A stretch of 64,000 nucleotides of DNA from Adiantum capillus-veneris (taxonomy: Eukaryota; Streptophyta; Polypodiopsida; Polypodiales; Pteridaceae), in contig CM043960.1 in the NCBI GenBank assembly GCA_014529385.2, forward strand, positions 32,349,396 to 32,413,395, read 5' to 3'. Below are positions 33,191 through 43,568 of this stretch, in pieces. Each line of letters opens with the position of its first letter. The first letter of the stretch is position 1. Below the pieces are notes generated by a model. The model searched no databases, was not told the origin of the DNA, and saw only the letters and a list, made by a program, of their open reading frames with translations. The translations under genes were made by a program, and so were the position numbers.

Positions 33191-35177
33191 ACAATCTTTT
33201 CACTCCATTCAACATTGTCTCAACAATGAACAAAGGAGTATCAGGCAATTCATCATCAACCCCCGTAGGAGCTTCGCCATTAGGGATACGAGATAAATGA
33301 TCCGCCATGACATGTTTCCTCCCAAGCCTCACAACAACGGTGAAGTCAAAATCAAGAAGGATTAACAACCATCATGTAATTCGACCTGTGGAACACGGCT
33401 TGTTTACCAAATATAGCAATGCTTGATGATCAACATAAAACACAAACTTGGTAGCAAGAAGGTAATAGCGAAATTTCTTTATTGTGTAAATCATAGCTAG
33501 ACCTTCGTGCTCTGTAGTAGTGTAGTTCATCTCGACATCATTTAATTGGCGACTTGCAAAGCTAATAGGGTAGTCCAATTTATGTTCTCCTGGTTGAGTT
33601 AGAACACACCCAATAGCAAAGTTTGATGCATCAATATGCACATGAAAAGGTACATTCCAATCAGGTGTTCGCAGGATTGGAGCACTTGTTAGGGCCTTCT
33701 TTAATAACTCATAAGATTGATGACATTCTTCCGTCCAGTGAAACTCGATAAGAAGCTTGTACAATGGACGCGCTATCTCGGCAAAGTTTAAAATAAACCT
33801 TCGATAATAACCAACATGGCCCATAAATCTTTGAACTCCTTTATAGTTAGTAGGTGGTGGCAAATCGGCAATGGCTTTAATCTTACTCTCATCTGTGGAT
33901 ATCCCATTCTTGGACACTATATGCCCTAGAATGACTCCATGCTTAACCCAAAATTGGCATTTGAAAGGGTTCAATGAGATGCGATAAAATCTGCACCTTT
34001 CAAATATTTTTCGTAGATATAACAAATGCTTCTCCCAAGAAGAATAAACACAAAGGTCGTCTAGGAAAGCTTCACAAAACTCCCTTAGAAATTCTTTAAA
34101 CGCAGTGTTTATTAATAGTTGGAATGTAGCAGTGGCATTTGTTAAGCCAAAAGCCATAACACGAAATGCAAACACTCCAAACTCTGTGATAAAAGCAGTT
34201 TTAGCTTGGTCCTCTAATGCAATTGTGATTTGATTGTAACCAGAGTACCCATCTAAAAATCTATAAGCTTCCTTGCCCGCAACTCTTTCAAGCACATGTT
34301 CTGAATATGGCAAGGGATAATGATCTCTCCTAGTAGCTGCATTAACTTTCTTGAGGTCCACGCACACTCTTAGTTTCCCATTCTTTTTTGGCACAATGAC
34401 TATTGGAGAAACCCATTCTGAGTGCTCAATAGGGTATATGAATCCACATTGGATAAGTTTTTCAATCTCCTCTTGTACAATTTTGGCGTACTTAGGATTC
34501 ATTGGATAGGGTCGTTGCTGAACGGGTTTAGCAATGTTGATCATGGGAATTGTATGTTGCACCACAGAAGGTGTAACGCCCTTCATGTCATGATATGTCC
34601 AAGCAAAGATATCCTTGTATTCCTTGAGGAGCTCCTTAATTACAACCTCTTCAGTTTCTTGTACAATTTTGGCGTACTTAGGATTCATTGGATAGGGTCG
34701 TTGCTGGACGGGTTTAGCAATGTTGATCATGGGAATTGTATGTTGCACCACAAAAGGTGGAACGCCCTTCATGTCATGATATGTCCAAGCAAAGATATCC
34801 TTGTATTCCTTGAGGATATCCTTAAGTACAGCCTCTTCAGTTTCGGTAAGGTCTTGAGCAATAAAGACTGGTTTAGACTCCTCACCTGGTTCTGCTAATT
34901 CTATCTCTTTAACTACCGCTGGACCATCATAGACTCCACTGCTTCCATTGGTAGGTATTCGTTGGGATTTGGCATACACAACCTTTCGCTCCCCCGTGGT
35001 ATAAGATTTAAAATGTTCAGGAGCCGTATGTAAGTCAGCAGGCTCTTGTCCTGACGGAGACCTTTCTTTTAGTTCTGCCTCCTTTTGTTGTTGTGCTAAC
35101 TCTCGGTTTTGACGTCTTCTTATAGTTCGACTCAATTTCGGCTCTGCTGCGCCACATGACACTCTGGAGATGTTCAC
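33180..35177 (-). CDS. Gypsy reverse transcriptase-RNase H, one internal stop
   Basis: A 601-codon frame (35177-33372) begins at a GTG, so it would be read as part of a polyprotein. Residues 113-174 and 175-236 are a direct in-frame duplication of the segment before RT (KEYKDIFAWTYHDMKGV...YAKIVQE). RT motifs are WVSPIVIVPKKNGKLRVCVD, DGYSGYNQI, FRVMAFGLTNA and the catalytic FLDDLCVYS (371-379; YxDD is usual). RNase H has HIDAS (Asp516), TTTEHEG (Glu558) and VDHQAL (Asp583). It stops at a TGA after STGRIT, and the same frame continues as WLLILLDFDFTVVV and HVMADHLSRI to 33180. The TGA replaces an Arg codon (CGA or AGA). A frameshift separates it from integrase. Confidence 0.88.
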
Positions 35178-35478
35178 CCCAATTGTCTACTAGCTTTCGA
35201 TGAGCATCACATGCCCCTAGATAGCTAAGCCATTTTGCAGTAGATCTTTCCTTGTTTATCCTAGCTCTCACATTTGCTCGATATCGTCGTCTCTTATATG
35301 ACCTTTGTTTCTTGTTAAGGTTTTGATTTTGGTAAATGTTTGAACTCGACTCACCTGATAGGTCTTTTCTTGTATCTTCTTCACTCTCATATAAATTACC
35401 ATAGATGGTCGTACTAGGCCTTGAGTGTTCAGTTTCTATACTTGGTTCACTCGATGTTTCCTCAGGTTCTGAATCCAT
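35035..35478 (-). CDS. Gypsy linker between protease and RT
   Basis: A 147-codon frame with an acidic Ser/Glu-rich start (MDSEPEETSSEPS) and a very basic middle (KKQRSYKRRRYRANVRARI). It is in the same frame as the gag-protease ORF, separated only by a TAG two codons before this ATG, so the two may once have been continuous or joined by readthrough. The last ~140 bp overlap the RT frame in another phase, where the shift into pol occurs. Confidence 0.6.
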   Translation of the reverse strand: MDSEPEETSSEPSIETEHSRPSTTIYGNLYESEEDTRKDLSGESSSNIYQNQNLNKKQRSYKRRRYRANVRARINKERSTAKWLSYLGACDAHRKLVDNWGEHLQSVMWRSRAEIESNYKKTSKPRVSTTTKGGRTKRKVSVRTRAC

Positions 35479-35484
35479 TTCTCC

Positions 35485-38286
35485 CTAAGATTCCGTTTCT
35501 GATGTGTATTGGCCTGAAGCCTTTGAGGAATCATCAGTTTCACTCTCAGGTAGGTGTGCCTCTTTCTTATCATCGGATGTTACATGTGCTACACCTAACA
35601 TGTTTACTGGTGCAATGTGTGGTATCTCTTCCCCATCTGGTGTTACCCAGGTTGTTCCTCTAGCTCCCCATGTATCTATAGTTGCCGCTAGGTGCACCCA
35701 ATCGACATTGTCTGACTCAGCCATTCCGGGTAGGATATCCATATAAGGAGAGTTCTCCCCAATATCCGTGTCTTCGTTACACGTGTAACAATATTGTAAT
35801 GGAGCTGAGTGAATTGTTGTGTCTGATCGATTATCAATGATGAATTTATTTCCTAGAGGATGCGTTTGACCACTTAAAAGATCAACTCGAATGACAGAGT
35901 CTTGGAACTGTAAGTAGACGTGGTTTTTGGACCAGTCATGCACCATTTTTGCTTCCCTCATGAATGGACGCCCTAAGATCATCTCAAATGACATAGGATG
36001 CTTGGAAAAATCCATAACAATGAAAGTCTGCCTTACCTTGTGTCCCAAGACCTTGATTCTGAGATCCTTTAGCATACCAATAGGCGTAACAATAGATCCA
36101 TTAGTCATTTTTACCACTATGCTTGTGGCTTCAAGGTGAGGTCTCCTCATAGACTCCCAACAACTCTTTGTCACCATACTGACTCCCGCACCACCGTCAA
36201 GGACCCCCTTTACAGTTAATCCTTTAGTAGTGATTGGTAGAGTAGCATTAGATTCATCACCTTCAAAGTATTGCCCCAACTTGTTAACGGGTATTTCAAT
36301 TACAGATTCATGCCCCGCTAGGTCAGATGGTGGTGCTAAATGTTCCTCATCATTCATTACCGAGTCAGGTTTGTTCATATGTGCAAACTGTGGTAATCCA
36401 GCCTGTAATTCTCCATTGAGGAAGGCTCGAAGAGCTGAGACTAGCTCGGGGTCTTTATATAGTTTGGACATGATGGTGGTTCTAACTTCTGAAGACATGA
36501 AATCCATCAATTTGGAAATGTTTAACGGCACCTTTTGGCCTTGAGTCCCTTGACGTGGGGAAGATGGGATCTCCATTTCTTCGATAGGATCAGGTAGTCC
36601 CTCTGTAAACATTCTTTCCATCAAGAAGTGAGTACGCCCACTTTCCCATGATTTTAAGTCACTTTCTTCTTGGATGACACTAGGTATGTCCAAGGGTCTA
36701 TGGACTTGGTGAGGGTGTTGTTGTGTAGGGAACACGGTGTCTGTAATCTGGATCTTCCTAGGTGCTGGTTCTAGATCCCTTTGGGTATTTTCTACCAAAC
36801 TCCTTAAATGCTTGACTCGCTCAATCTCCTCTGTAGGGTTTGGGTAAGTTCCTATCTTCTTTTTGGATCCTGGCCATTGTGGCTCATGAAGATCTTCCTT
36901 GTTGGTTTCTATGTTAGTGGTCGTTTTGGTCTCCATGGTTTCACCTGAATCAGAATCTTCTTCAGCGTCGTTCATATATACGGGGTCATCACCAGTCCCT
37001 ATGTTGGTCTGTGAGCTGGGGTCTGACTTCGCTGCTTTTTGCGATCTCTTTCTTCGTGTTTTCTTCTTTTTCTGAGATTGGGCAATTGATGCCATGTCTC
37101 TTTTCTCAAGAATATAATTTTGTTTTTGGAGCATCGATCGTGTGAGTGCGTTTACTGGTACTATGTTTATAGTTGGTGGTGTCCCATCAACAATCTCTAT
37201 TAAGTTCAACGGTGTGATTTTCGGTGCGTTTGAATTGTTAGGACACTGTGCGATCAAATGATCTATGCCACAATGATTACAAGTGAGTATTGGCATTGTC
37301 GATGCACTCTCTTGACTTGTTTGCATTAGTGCAGCATTCTTTTGCATTCTAATGGGGCACTCAGCTACTCGATGTGGTCCACCACATTTGTAGCACTGAA
37401 GAGGTGGTCTCCTGGCAAAACTATTAATGTTTTGGCCTCTTGCTGCTAGCGCAATAGCTTGATATACCGGTTTGATTTGTCCCCAATGGTCTTCCATATA
37501 GTACATGGGACACTCCTCAAGCATGTCGACTCCATAGGTGATACTAGAGTCTATGTCCTCTTCGCAATCTACGTAAGTACTAGATGACTCGCAACCTATT
37601 TGGTTCATAGGTGTAACTCTTGGATGAGGGGGTTGCGGTCCTAGCACTGGAGGTGGCAACGGTGTGGTTTGGACCACATTTTGGGTTCTAGGGACCATGT
37701 GCTGTAATGGCAACTGTTGCTCCATGGGTGGGGTAGGCATCAATGCAGGAACTCGAGGTGAGTCTGCCCAAGCTATAGGCGGTCTATTTTCCATGATGCG
37801 TTTAAGCATTAGGCAATCCTTCGCTTGATGGCCATACCTACCACACGCGTTACAAGTCCCGTTAAACTTTACTCTGAAAGTAGGGCATTCACTCGTAGTA
37901 TGTGGGCCCAAGCAAATTGAGCACCATTGTTGCTCCATTCTTGAATACATATGAGTGTTTTGTGGAGCACGATTACCCCTAAGGCTTTCTTGGATGGCCT
38001 TGGTGAGATCTGCCAATGTCATCTCATATAGCGTTTGCTCTTTTACGATTGGCTTTATCTTCATTGGCTCATGCCCTGACGCTTGCGAGCTACTAGACTT
38101 CGGCTCGGCAGACACTCTTTCTCCTGCAATCATTAAATTATCCTCCAATTGGATTGCATTCATGGTGACTGCTTCCCAAGTAGTGATACCTCTAATGACT
38201 AGGCCATTGTAGATACTTTCATGTCGTAGTCCCCTAATGAATCTATCAAGCAATTGGTTGTTGTTGATCGCTTGTTTAGATTGCAT
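35485..38286 (-). CDS. Gypsy gag C-terminal part with four zinc knuckles, and protease
   Basis: 933 codons from ATG 38286. The start continues the capsid (LLDRFIRGLRHESIY). Four CCHC-type knuckles follow: CSICLGPHTTSEC (122-134), CNACGRYGHQAKDC (145-158), CYKCGGPHRVAEC (298-310) and CNHCGIDHLIAQC (336-348). Three of them have a shortened C-x2-C-x3-H-x4-C spacing. A basic cluster KKKKTRRKRSQKAAK (406-420) could bind RNA or act as a nuclear signal. The protease is at about 665-790, with VLDGGAGVSMV (the active-site Ser/Thr is Gly) and ILGRPFM (770-776). One or two knuckles are usual in gypsy gag. A frameshift at 38.2-38.3 kb separates it from the capsid ORF. Confidence 0.82.
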   Translation of the reverse strand: MQSKQAINNNQLLDRFIRGLRHESIYNGLVIRGITTWEAVTMNAIQLEDNLMIAGERVSAEPKSSSSQASGHEPMKIKPIVKEQTLYEMTLADLTKAIQESLRGNRAPQNTHMYSRMEQQWCSICLGPHTTSECPTFRVKFNGTCNACGRYGHQAKDCLMLKRIMENRPPIAWADSPRVPALMPTPPMEQQLPLQHMVPRTQNVVQTTPLPPPVLGPQPPHPRVTPMNQIGCESSSTYVDCEEDIDSSITYGVDMLEECPMYYMEDHWGQIKPVYQAIALAARGQNINSFARRPPLQCYKCGGPHRVAECPIRMQKNAALMQTSQESASTMPILTCNHCGIDHLIAQCPNNSNAPKITPLNLIEIVDGTPPTINIVPVNALTRSMLQKQNYILEKRDMASIAQSQKKKKTRRKRSQKAAKSDPSSQTNIGTGDDPVYMNDAEEDSDSGETMETKTTTNIETNKEDLHEPQWPGSKKKIGTYPNPTEEIERVKHLRSLVENTQRDLEPAPRKIQITDTVFPTQQHPHQVHRPLDIPSVIQEESDLKSWESGRTHFLMERMFTEGLPDPIEEMEIPSSPRQGTQGQKVPLNISKLMDFMSSEVRTTIMSKLYKDPELVSALRAFLNGELQAGLPQFAHMNKPDSVMNDEEHLAPPSDLAGHESVIEIPVNKLGQYFEGDESNATLPITTKGLTVKGVLDGGAGVSMVTKSCWESMRRPHLEATSIVVKMTNGSIVTPIGMLKDLRIKVLGHKVRQTFIVMDFSKHPMSFEMILGRPFMREAKMVHDWSKNHVYLQFQDSVIRVDLLSGQTHPLGNKFIIDNRSDTTIHSAPLQYCYTCNEDTDIGENSPYMDILPGMAESDNVDWVHLAATIDTWGARGTTWVTPDGEEIPHIAPVNMLGVAHVTSDDKKEAHLPESETDDSSKASGQYTSETES

Positions 38287-39564
38287 TGAGAATTCAAATT
38301 CTTTAGGCGACTAATGAAGTCTCTCACGGATTCACCTTCTTCTCGTTGGGCTTTTTGGAGCTGAGAGGCTACACCCCAAAGTACTCCCTTTCGTATGTAT
38401 TCTTTTAAGAACAGTCTCCTAAGAGTAGAGTAGATCGTTTTCTCTTCTACTCTTAAGGTTCTATACCAATCTCTAGCCTTTCCGCTTAGGGTCAAACTCA
38501 AAGCCTTACACTTATGTAGCTCATTGTGCTCTTCCAAGGAATCGCACACATGTTCAAAGACTTCCATATGCTTTCTAGCATCTCCGTCTCCACTGAATTT
38601 CTGTGTGAGCTTAGCTACTTGAACTGCCTTGCTCCTAGGCTCTCTATCAGGTGCACTACGCATGTTTTCCGCAATAGAACGACCGATAGTTTGAACAAAT
38701 GCTGCCAAATCTCCTATTTGAGCAGGTATAATGGGTGTATGTGCTCCTGGAACCACATGTGAGATGGGAGTTGGCCTTGGCCTTGGCATACGCGTGGCTC
38801 TTGGGTCCCATATTTCGTATGGTGGTGTACCAGACGGTGGTCCAAAGTTTACAGGCGTGGCCCTAGGCATAGGGGGTGCATGATATAGCATGTTATTATT
38901 AAATGGCATGGCCCCACTTGTATAAGAGCTTGGATAATGCCATTGTGGATTGTATGCTCTTGGAATAATCGGAGGTGTAGGAGCTACATGAGGCTGAGGT
39001 ACGATAGGTGCACATGATTGATACATACATGTAGGTATAGTTGGGGGCACTGTGCTACTAGGCATCGGCGTAGTATTAACAAATGAACTCCATGGTGTAC
39101 TTCTTGTCATGATCACCACTGGGATATGCATGGTAGCCGTAGTGTCATTAAGAGAAAGATGAGCTAGATCTGGGAAGGTAAAGTTGCCACTTGTGGGCTC
39201 AGATTGTACTGAGGCTCGTGGCGAAACAACATATGGAGGATCAATGGGGCTCACTGAGGGAGTCTCCATTTGTGATAGGGTTGGTTGGTTGGCCTTTCCC
39301 GTATCCAAGAATCTCATTAGGCATGTTGAAGGCATGTTGATCCCTGTGTTCTGTCTTTCTAACTCGACAATCCTATGGAGGACATCACATACTTTCTGTT
39401 GTTGCTCATCTATGCTAGTAGCACCCGATGTGGATTGTAGAACATCTAACCAACCCACATGATAGGTGTGTCCTGTGTACCGATCAGTTAAAGCTTCTGC
39501 TTGTAGGTCATACTCCCAATTTTCATTTAGGAATATCCCATCTAGGCTTGGCGTGCTGGAGGTT
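38199..39564 (-). CDS. Gypsy gag capsid region
   Basis: The frame is open from about 39564 (TSSTPSLDGIFLNEN) to 38199, with no good ATG at the start. A Pro/Met-rich linker precedes the retrotransposon gag domain in the last ~145 codons: KLTQKFSGDGDARKHMEVFE, KALSLTLSGKARDWYRTL, IYSTLRRLFLKEY and REEGESVRDFISRLKNLNSQC. This domain forms the virus-like particle and packages element RNA. After CNLNKRS the frame slips, and the sequence continues in the ORF starting at 38286. Confidence 0.8.
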
Positions 39565-39569
39565 TACCT

Positions 39570-40288
39570 CGAAGTGGAAGCATTATTGCTCCCCATCGCT
39601 TGCCCCTCCGTGACTGCTACCTTGGGAGCACTCGGTTGCTCGGCTGGCATGATTGTTGTCATAGGAGCCTTTGCTTTCAGGGCTCAACTTTGTTCTAGCC
39701 TTCGTAGGTTCTCAATTTCCCTCTCCCTTGTTGCTTGCATATAGCGTTCGATCTCTTGTACTTCGGCAAGACTCCTATCATCGGGTAGTAAAACCTCAGA
39801 GGGAGATAGTCCTAAAGGATCAAGAGGTGCAGTGGATAGAACATTCACATGCACACTCTCAAGAAGCATAGGGTCTATTTTAGGCATGAATGACGAATTT
39901 ACTTCCCCACTCCCTTCATTTATTTCATTAACCGCATGTTCGGAGCGAGTAGCTCTACTAAGGGTCTCTTTTAAGCGGCTAAACACGCTGGACCCGGGCC
40001 GTGGGCCCATGGCATGCATGTCTTGACTTGAACTATCAGGGTTTGGTGTAGGATACCCTCCATGACTTCGTAGTCAGAGGAAGAATCACTAGACGCGATA
40101 TGAGGATCTTGGGTCGCGCTACCTTGAGTCCCGGCAGAAGGTCCAGAACCTAGGGTGGAGGAATAATGGGTGCCCGCGTAAATGGAGGCACTACCAATAT
40201 GCTCGTGCTCTAACACTTGTCCAGAGCATAGGTTCATATGACTTGGATCCCCTAGAAGTGGCAGTGAGTGCCCGTGAAAGCTGCTCAC
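39570..40288 (-). pseudogene. Gypsy gag N-terminal region, broken
   Basis: Two overlapping frames (40288-39971 and 40019-39684) look coding, with HIASSDSSSDYEVMEGI, then SVFSRLKETLSRATRSEHAV and EVQEIERYMQATREREIENL (a probable short helix). A frameshift joins them near 40.0 kb, and a stop (TAA) lies in the frame leading into the capsid ORF at about 39565. No domain is recognised. Confidence 0.55.
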
Positions 40289-41143
40289 CTAGTAATTTTG
40301 GGTGTTTTGCGACCCAAGTCTTTTCTTATTTATTTATTTTTTGATTTTTTGATCCTTTTTTTCTGACCCAGCTATAGAATAGAACGTATGATAGCTCAAA
40401 ACGAGCGTCTCGATTAGAGGGACGTGCCGTGCTTTACAGCCCTCTGTTTGGTCACTTTATGCCCTCGGAATCCCTAAAACCGTCAATTTCTAGTAGGGAA
40501 CTAGGCCCAAATTAGAAAGTCTAAGGGTGCAAGTGGGAAGAGAAGGGAGGAGAGTGAAGGACTTGCCCCACATGCTCTCATTCCCTCTTGAGGGGGTAGG
40601 GTATATATATAAGAGTGAGTCTAGTATATATCATAAGACTGAGGACTGAGGCCTGGGCCTGGGCTTGGGCTCGGGCAAATGATCTCGATCCCGATCAAAA
40701 TTTTAGTGTAGCCCCCCAGTCACTCACGCTTAAATATTTTCAGTTTTTTTTTTTGAGGCGACGACCGCGTAGCTAATCTACTAACTGCTTACTGACAGTG
40801 GCCTAACTGTCCACCTACTTCCTCTCTCACTACCTTACTGTGCAAAGACTGTGTGCAGGCAAACCTTGACAGAAAACTGTGTACAGACTGTGTGCAGACA
40901 GAAATTGCTAACTGTCTACCTACTTATTCATTCACTGCGAACAAGCTAACGACTACTAATTGTGCAAAGACCGTGTGCAAACAGAAAACACAACATTATG
41001 CAGAAATCACAGCACTTGCAGACAATACAGAAATTAACAACTTTGCAGAAAAATAACTCATTCCTCTTCCTCTTCCTCTTCTTTCCTACTACAAACAACT
41101 CATAGGAGAAGCACAAAGTGCCTCTTGGGCTTAGTGCAGGGCG
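40289..41143 (-). other. Gypsy 5' untranslated leader
   Basis: About 850 bp between primer site and gag. It has a repeated motif (TGTGCAAAGAC(T/C)GTGTGCA at about 40840 and 40967, with a third GACTGTGTGCAGACAG at about 40885) and a T-run at about 40747. Packaging signals are expected here, but none can be assigned. Confidence 0.6.
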
Positions 41144-41165
41144 ATTCCTCGGCAATGGCGCCAAA
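41144..41165 (-). other. Gypsy primer binding site (tRNA-Asp)
   Basis: The minus strand reads TGGCGCCATTGCCGAGGA a few bases inside the LTR. Plant tRNA-Asp predicts TGGCGCCGTTGCCGGGGA, two mismatches. This primer is typical of Athila/Tat-type elements. Confidence 0.85.
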
Positions 41166-41167
41166 AA

Positions 41168-41404
41168 TGTGCGCTCCTTGCCGCACTGTCGAAGCAAGGG
41201 ACTTGCCTAACACTGTGTGCGAGCCACAGACGGCTCCAAGCACACAACTAGCTTAACTAGTAAGCTCAAAAGAGGGCAATGGTGTGTCACTCACCGCTCT
41301 ATGCTCCTGCCGTGGAGGATTCCTCGCCGCGAAGAAGAAGGAGACACCGCTACGTCTCGCTCAATCGCTTCACCGCCGTCGTGCCGCCGCAATGCTCGAT
41401 CGCA

Positions 41405-41440
<36 letters not shown>

Positions 41441-41786
41441 TACACACACACACACAAGGAGGTGAAGAAGAAGAAGATGGAGATGGAGATGGAGATGGAG
41501 CAAGAGCACTCTTCTATTGCAAAAATGAGAGAATGAGTGAATTTTAGGTTTAGTTGGCTTTTATATGAGCTCACCCCATTCACACTTGGGCGCCCATGCT
41601 TAGCCAACTAATCCCTTGAATGTCCCAGTTAGAGTGCGCCTCTCATCGGCGATCACTCTTACCCTTTTCCTATTGGACCGACAAGCCCGGTACCTGACTC
41701 TACCAAATAAATAATACAATGTCCACCGTAGGTTACAACGTCCGTCTCGTAGGTGATAGGGTGTCCGTGAGCCGTGAGGGTTAACA
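41168..41786 (-). repeat. Gypsy 5' LTR, 619 bp
   Basis: Ends TGTGCGCTCC and GGGTTAACA on the plus strand. It contains a (CT)n(CA)n tract at 41406-41457 and a GGAGAT repeat. About 98% identical by eye to 27963-28563 outside the microsatellites. Confidence 0.93.
41559..41565 (-). promoter_or_regulatory. Candidate TATA box in the gypsy 5' LTR
   Basis: The minus strand reads CATATAAAAGCC; the same motif is in the 3' LTR. It sits about 390 bp from the LTR's inner end, a plausible U3 position for an RNA polymerase II start. Confidence 0.45.
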
Positions 41787-41921
41787 ATTATATATACGCC
41801 CATCACTCAAGGGCTATCTATCTTTCCATTGCACTTTAAGGAAAACACTCTCTATTGTGTGCCTTGAGCTTCTTCATCTTCTCCAAGCTGTGTGTGTTTT
41901 CTTGCAACCCTAATTCCAACA
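41787..41921 (+). repeat. Copia E 3' LTR, right piece
   Basis: After the gypsy TSD ATTAT (41787-41791) the LTR resumes with ATACGCCCATCACTC and runs to ATTCCAACA at 41921, followed by the Copia TSD GCATT. Confidence 0.9.
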
Positions 41922-41926
41922 GCATT

Positions 41927-43341
41927 GACATATCTGCTTTAAGTAACATCTAAGACTTTTGTTCTTCAAGAAAAGTTTGTTTATGTCTTAAAATGTCTTT
42001 GGATGTACTATGGTAACCCTACATTTAGATTGAGGAGGGAATTTATGTATAAAGAAATCAACTCAATTTTTGCTAGTATTGGAATAAAACACCAATGTAC
42101 AATGTTGTGTACTCCTTAGCAAAACGGTGTTTCTTAGAGGAAATTAGGTCCATTATGGAGATGTCATGATGTATGGTCAAAAGCCAAGCTTTACAACATG
42201 TATATTTGCTAGAGGCTATAATGTGTGATGCATATATACTCTATAGGTGACCCACTAAAGATATGGAATGTATCATTCCATATGAAGCCCAACATGGCAA
42301 GTAGTCTTGCATGGCTCACTTGTATGGATTTGGTTGTTTGGCCGCTCTTTGGCGCTTGAGTAATACCGCAACAAATTGGATGATAAGATTGTCAAATATT
42401 GTTTTGTTCTTTGAGAACTAGGGCTATAGGTTGTACCATCTACAATATAAGTGTACCTTTCTAAGTGACGTAAGATGTAGTTTCTGTGTAGGATTTTACT
42501 CAATCATTGGTGTCATATATATTAGAGAAAGACACACGCATGTGTATAAAAAGTTGCAGTATGTTTTTATCAATGCTCACCAATTAGTTGCAGAGCATTA
42601 GAAGGTAGAAAATCACCATATGTAGACATTGAATGATGTCACAAAATAGGTTATTACTGATGTTAATGTATGTGATCTACTTGGTTAGGAAAGGGCTGAA
42701 AATGAGCAGATTAGATGTATGCCCAAGTGCCTAGTACAAACTTTGTGTTAGTAAATTGGAGACACATCTTTTAGCCATGCTCTTGGCATGCCTCTTATGA
42801 ATGAAATTGCTTTGCCTTGGTTTCATGTAGGTACGACAAGGAGGAACCTATTTCATTTGATGAGGGGCATAATTTATTTACAAAATTAAAAGGCCATTGG
42901 TACTAAGTGGGCTTACAAGATATAATGAAGCGATCTTTGTGTGATTTTCCTCTTGGAAAAGAGGCCATTGGTACTAAATGGGTTTACAAGCTAAAACATG
43001 AGCTAAATGGTTGTGTTTATCTCTATAATGTTGCACCTATGACAAAAGGTTATGCGTTCTCCTAGTGCTTGGCATGAAAAGATATGTCCTTCTTTTGATG
43101 CACATTGTTTTTCAAAATAGCCCAACTAAGAGCATTTTGTATGTCAAAATCTGTGAATGATGCATTTTAGATAGACCCTCTGTCTCATGAGAAGCTCAAA
43201 GGTTTTTTGCAAAGCTTTGGGCTTACTCCCCTTGTTGAATTGACTACATTAGTGTCTATTCAAGAGTACCAGCCCATGTTCATTGCATCACTCCTAGGGG
43301 GGACTTGTTACAATGATGTGGTAGTGAGGTGTGAGGTGTGT

Positions 43342-43376
<35 letters not shown>

Positions 43377-43568
43377 ATAGTCGAGGCACTTTTGTTTCTC
43401 CCCTTACTAAAGGTTTTTTCCCCTTGCCTTTATGTTCACCCAAACCCTAAGGTCAACCTTTATCTTTGTATTAGCACACTTAATAGTACTACATCTTGTG
43501 TGCCCTTGAGCTTTTCCTTCTTGTTCTCCAAGCTTCATGTGTGCATTCTTTTAACCTTATTTCCAACA
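41927..43568 (+). pseudogene. Old Copia D2, integrase to 3' LTR, heavily decayed
   Basis: Continues the fragment at 24710-25136. Integrase sequence is seen at about 42055-42200 (nucleotides matching GGAATAAAACACCAATGTAC and CAAAACGGTGTT of Copia A), then the tail at about 42290-42530, and RT at 42900-43060 (GGCCATTGGTACTAA(A/G)TGGG twice). An RNase H end lies at about 43180-43240 and a polypurine tract CTAGGGGGGACT before the LTR (43306-43568, TGTTACAATG to TTCCAACA). The LTR contains a (CA)n tract (43341-43373). Stops are everywhere, so it is the oldest member of the nest. Confidence 0.7.

Larger units (their letters stand above)
27963..41786 (-). mobile_element. Athila/Tat-like gypsy element, 13.8 kb, nested in the Copia E LTR
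   Basis: It has LTRs of 601 and 619 bp, an Asp-tRNA primer site, a polypurine tract and gag-protease-RT-RNase H-integrase on the minus strand. The TSD is ATTGT (27958-27962) and ATTAT (41787-41791), one mismatch. The LTRs differ at about a dozen positions plus microsatellite length (about 98% identity by eye), so the insertion is recent. The tRNA-Asp primer, the segment FAWTYHDMKGV before RT and the integrase type place it near the non-chromoviral Athila/Tat lineage. Beyond the usual genes it has a second protease-like domain after integrase and an extra small ORF. Confidence 0.93.
25142..41921 (+). mobile_element. Copia E, internally deleted, with a gypsy element in its 3' LTR
   Basis: The 5' LTR is 25142-25369 and the split 3' LTR is 27866-27962 plus 41787-41921. 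A perfect TSD GCATT lies at 25137-25141 and 41922-41926, proving that both ends belong to one insertion. Without the nested gypsy element, Copia E is only about 2.95 kb: gag start, then RT-RNase H, with protease and integrase missing. It inserted into old Copia D2. Confidence 0.93.

Noticed and set aside
34422-34898. 158-codon plus-strand ORF with an internal repeat
   Set aside because: Antisense shadow of the duplicated segment before gypsy RT; the minus strand has the real motifs.
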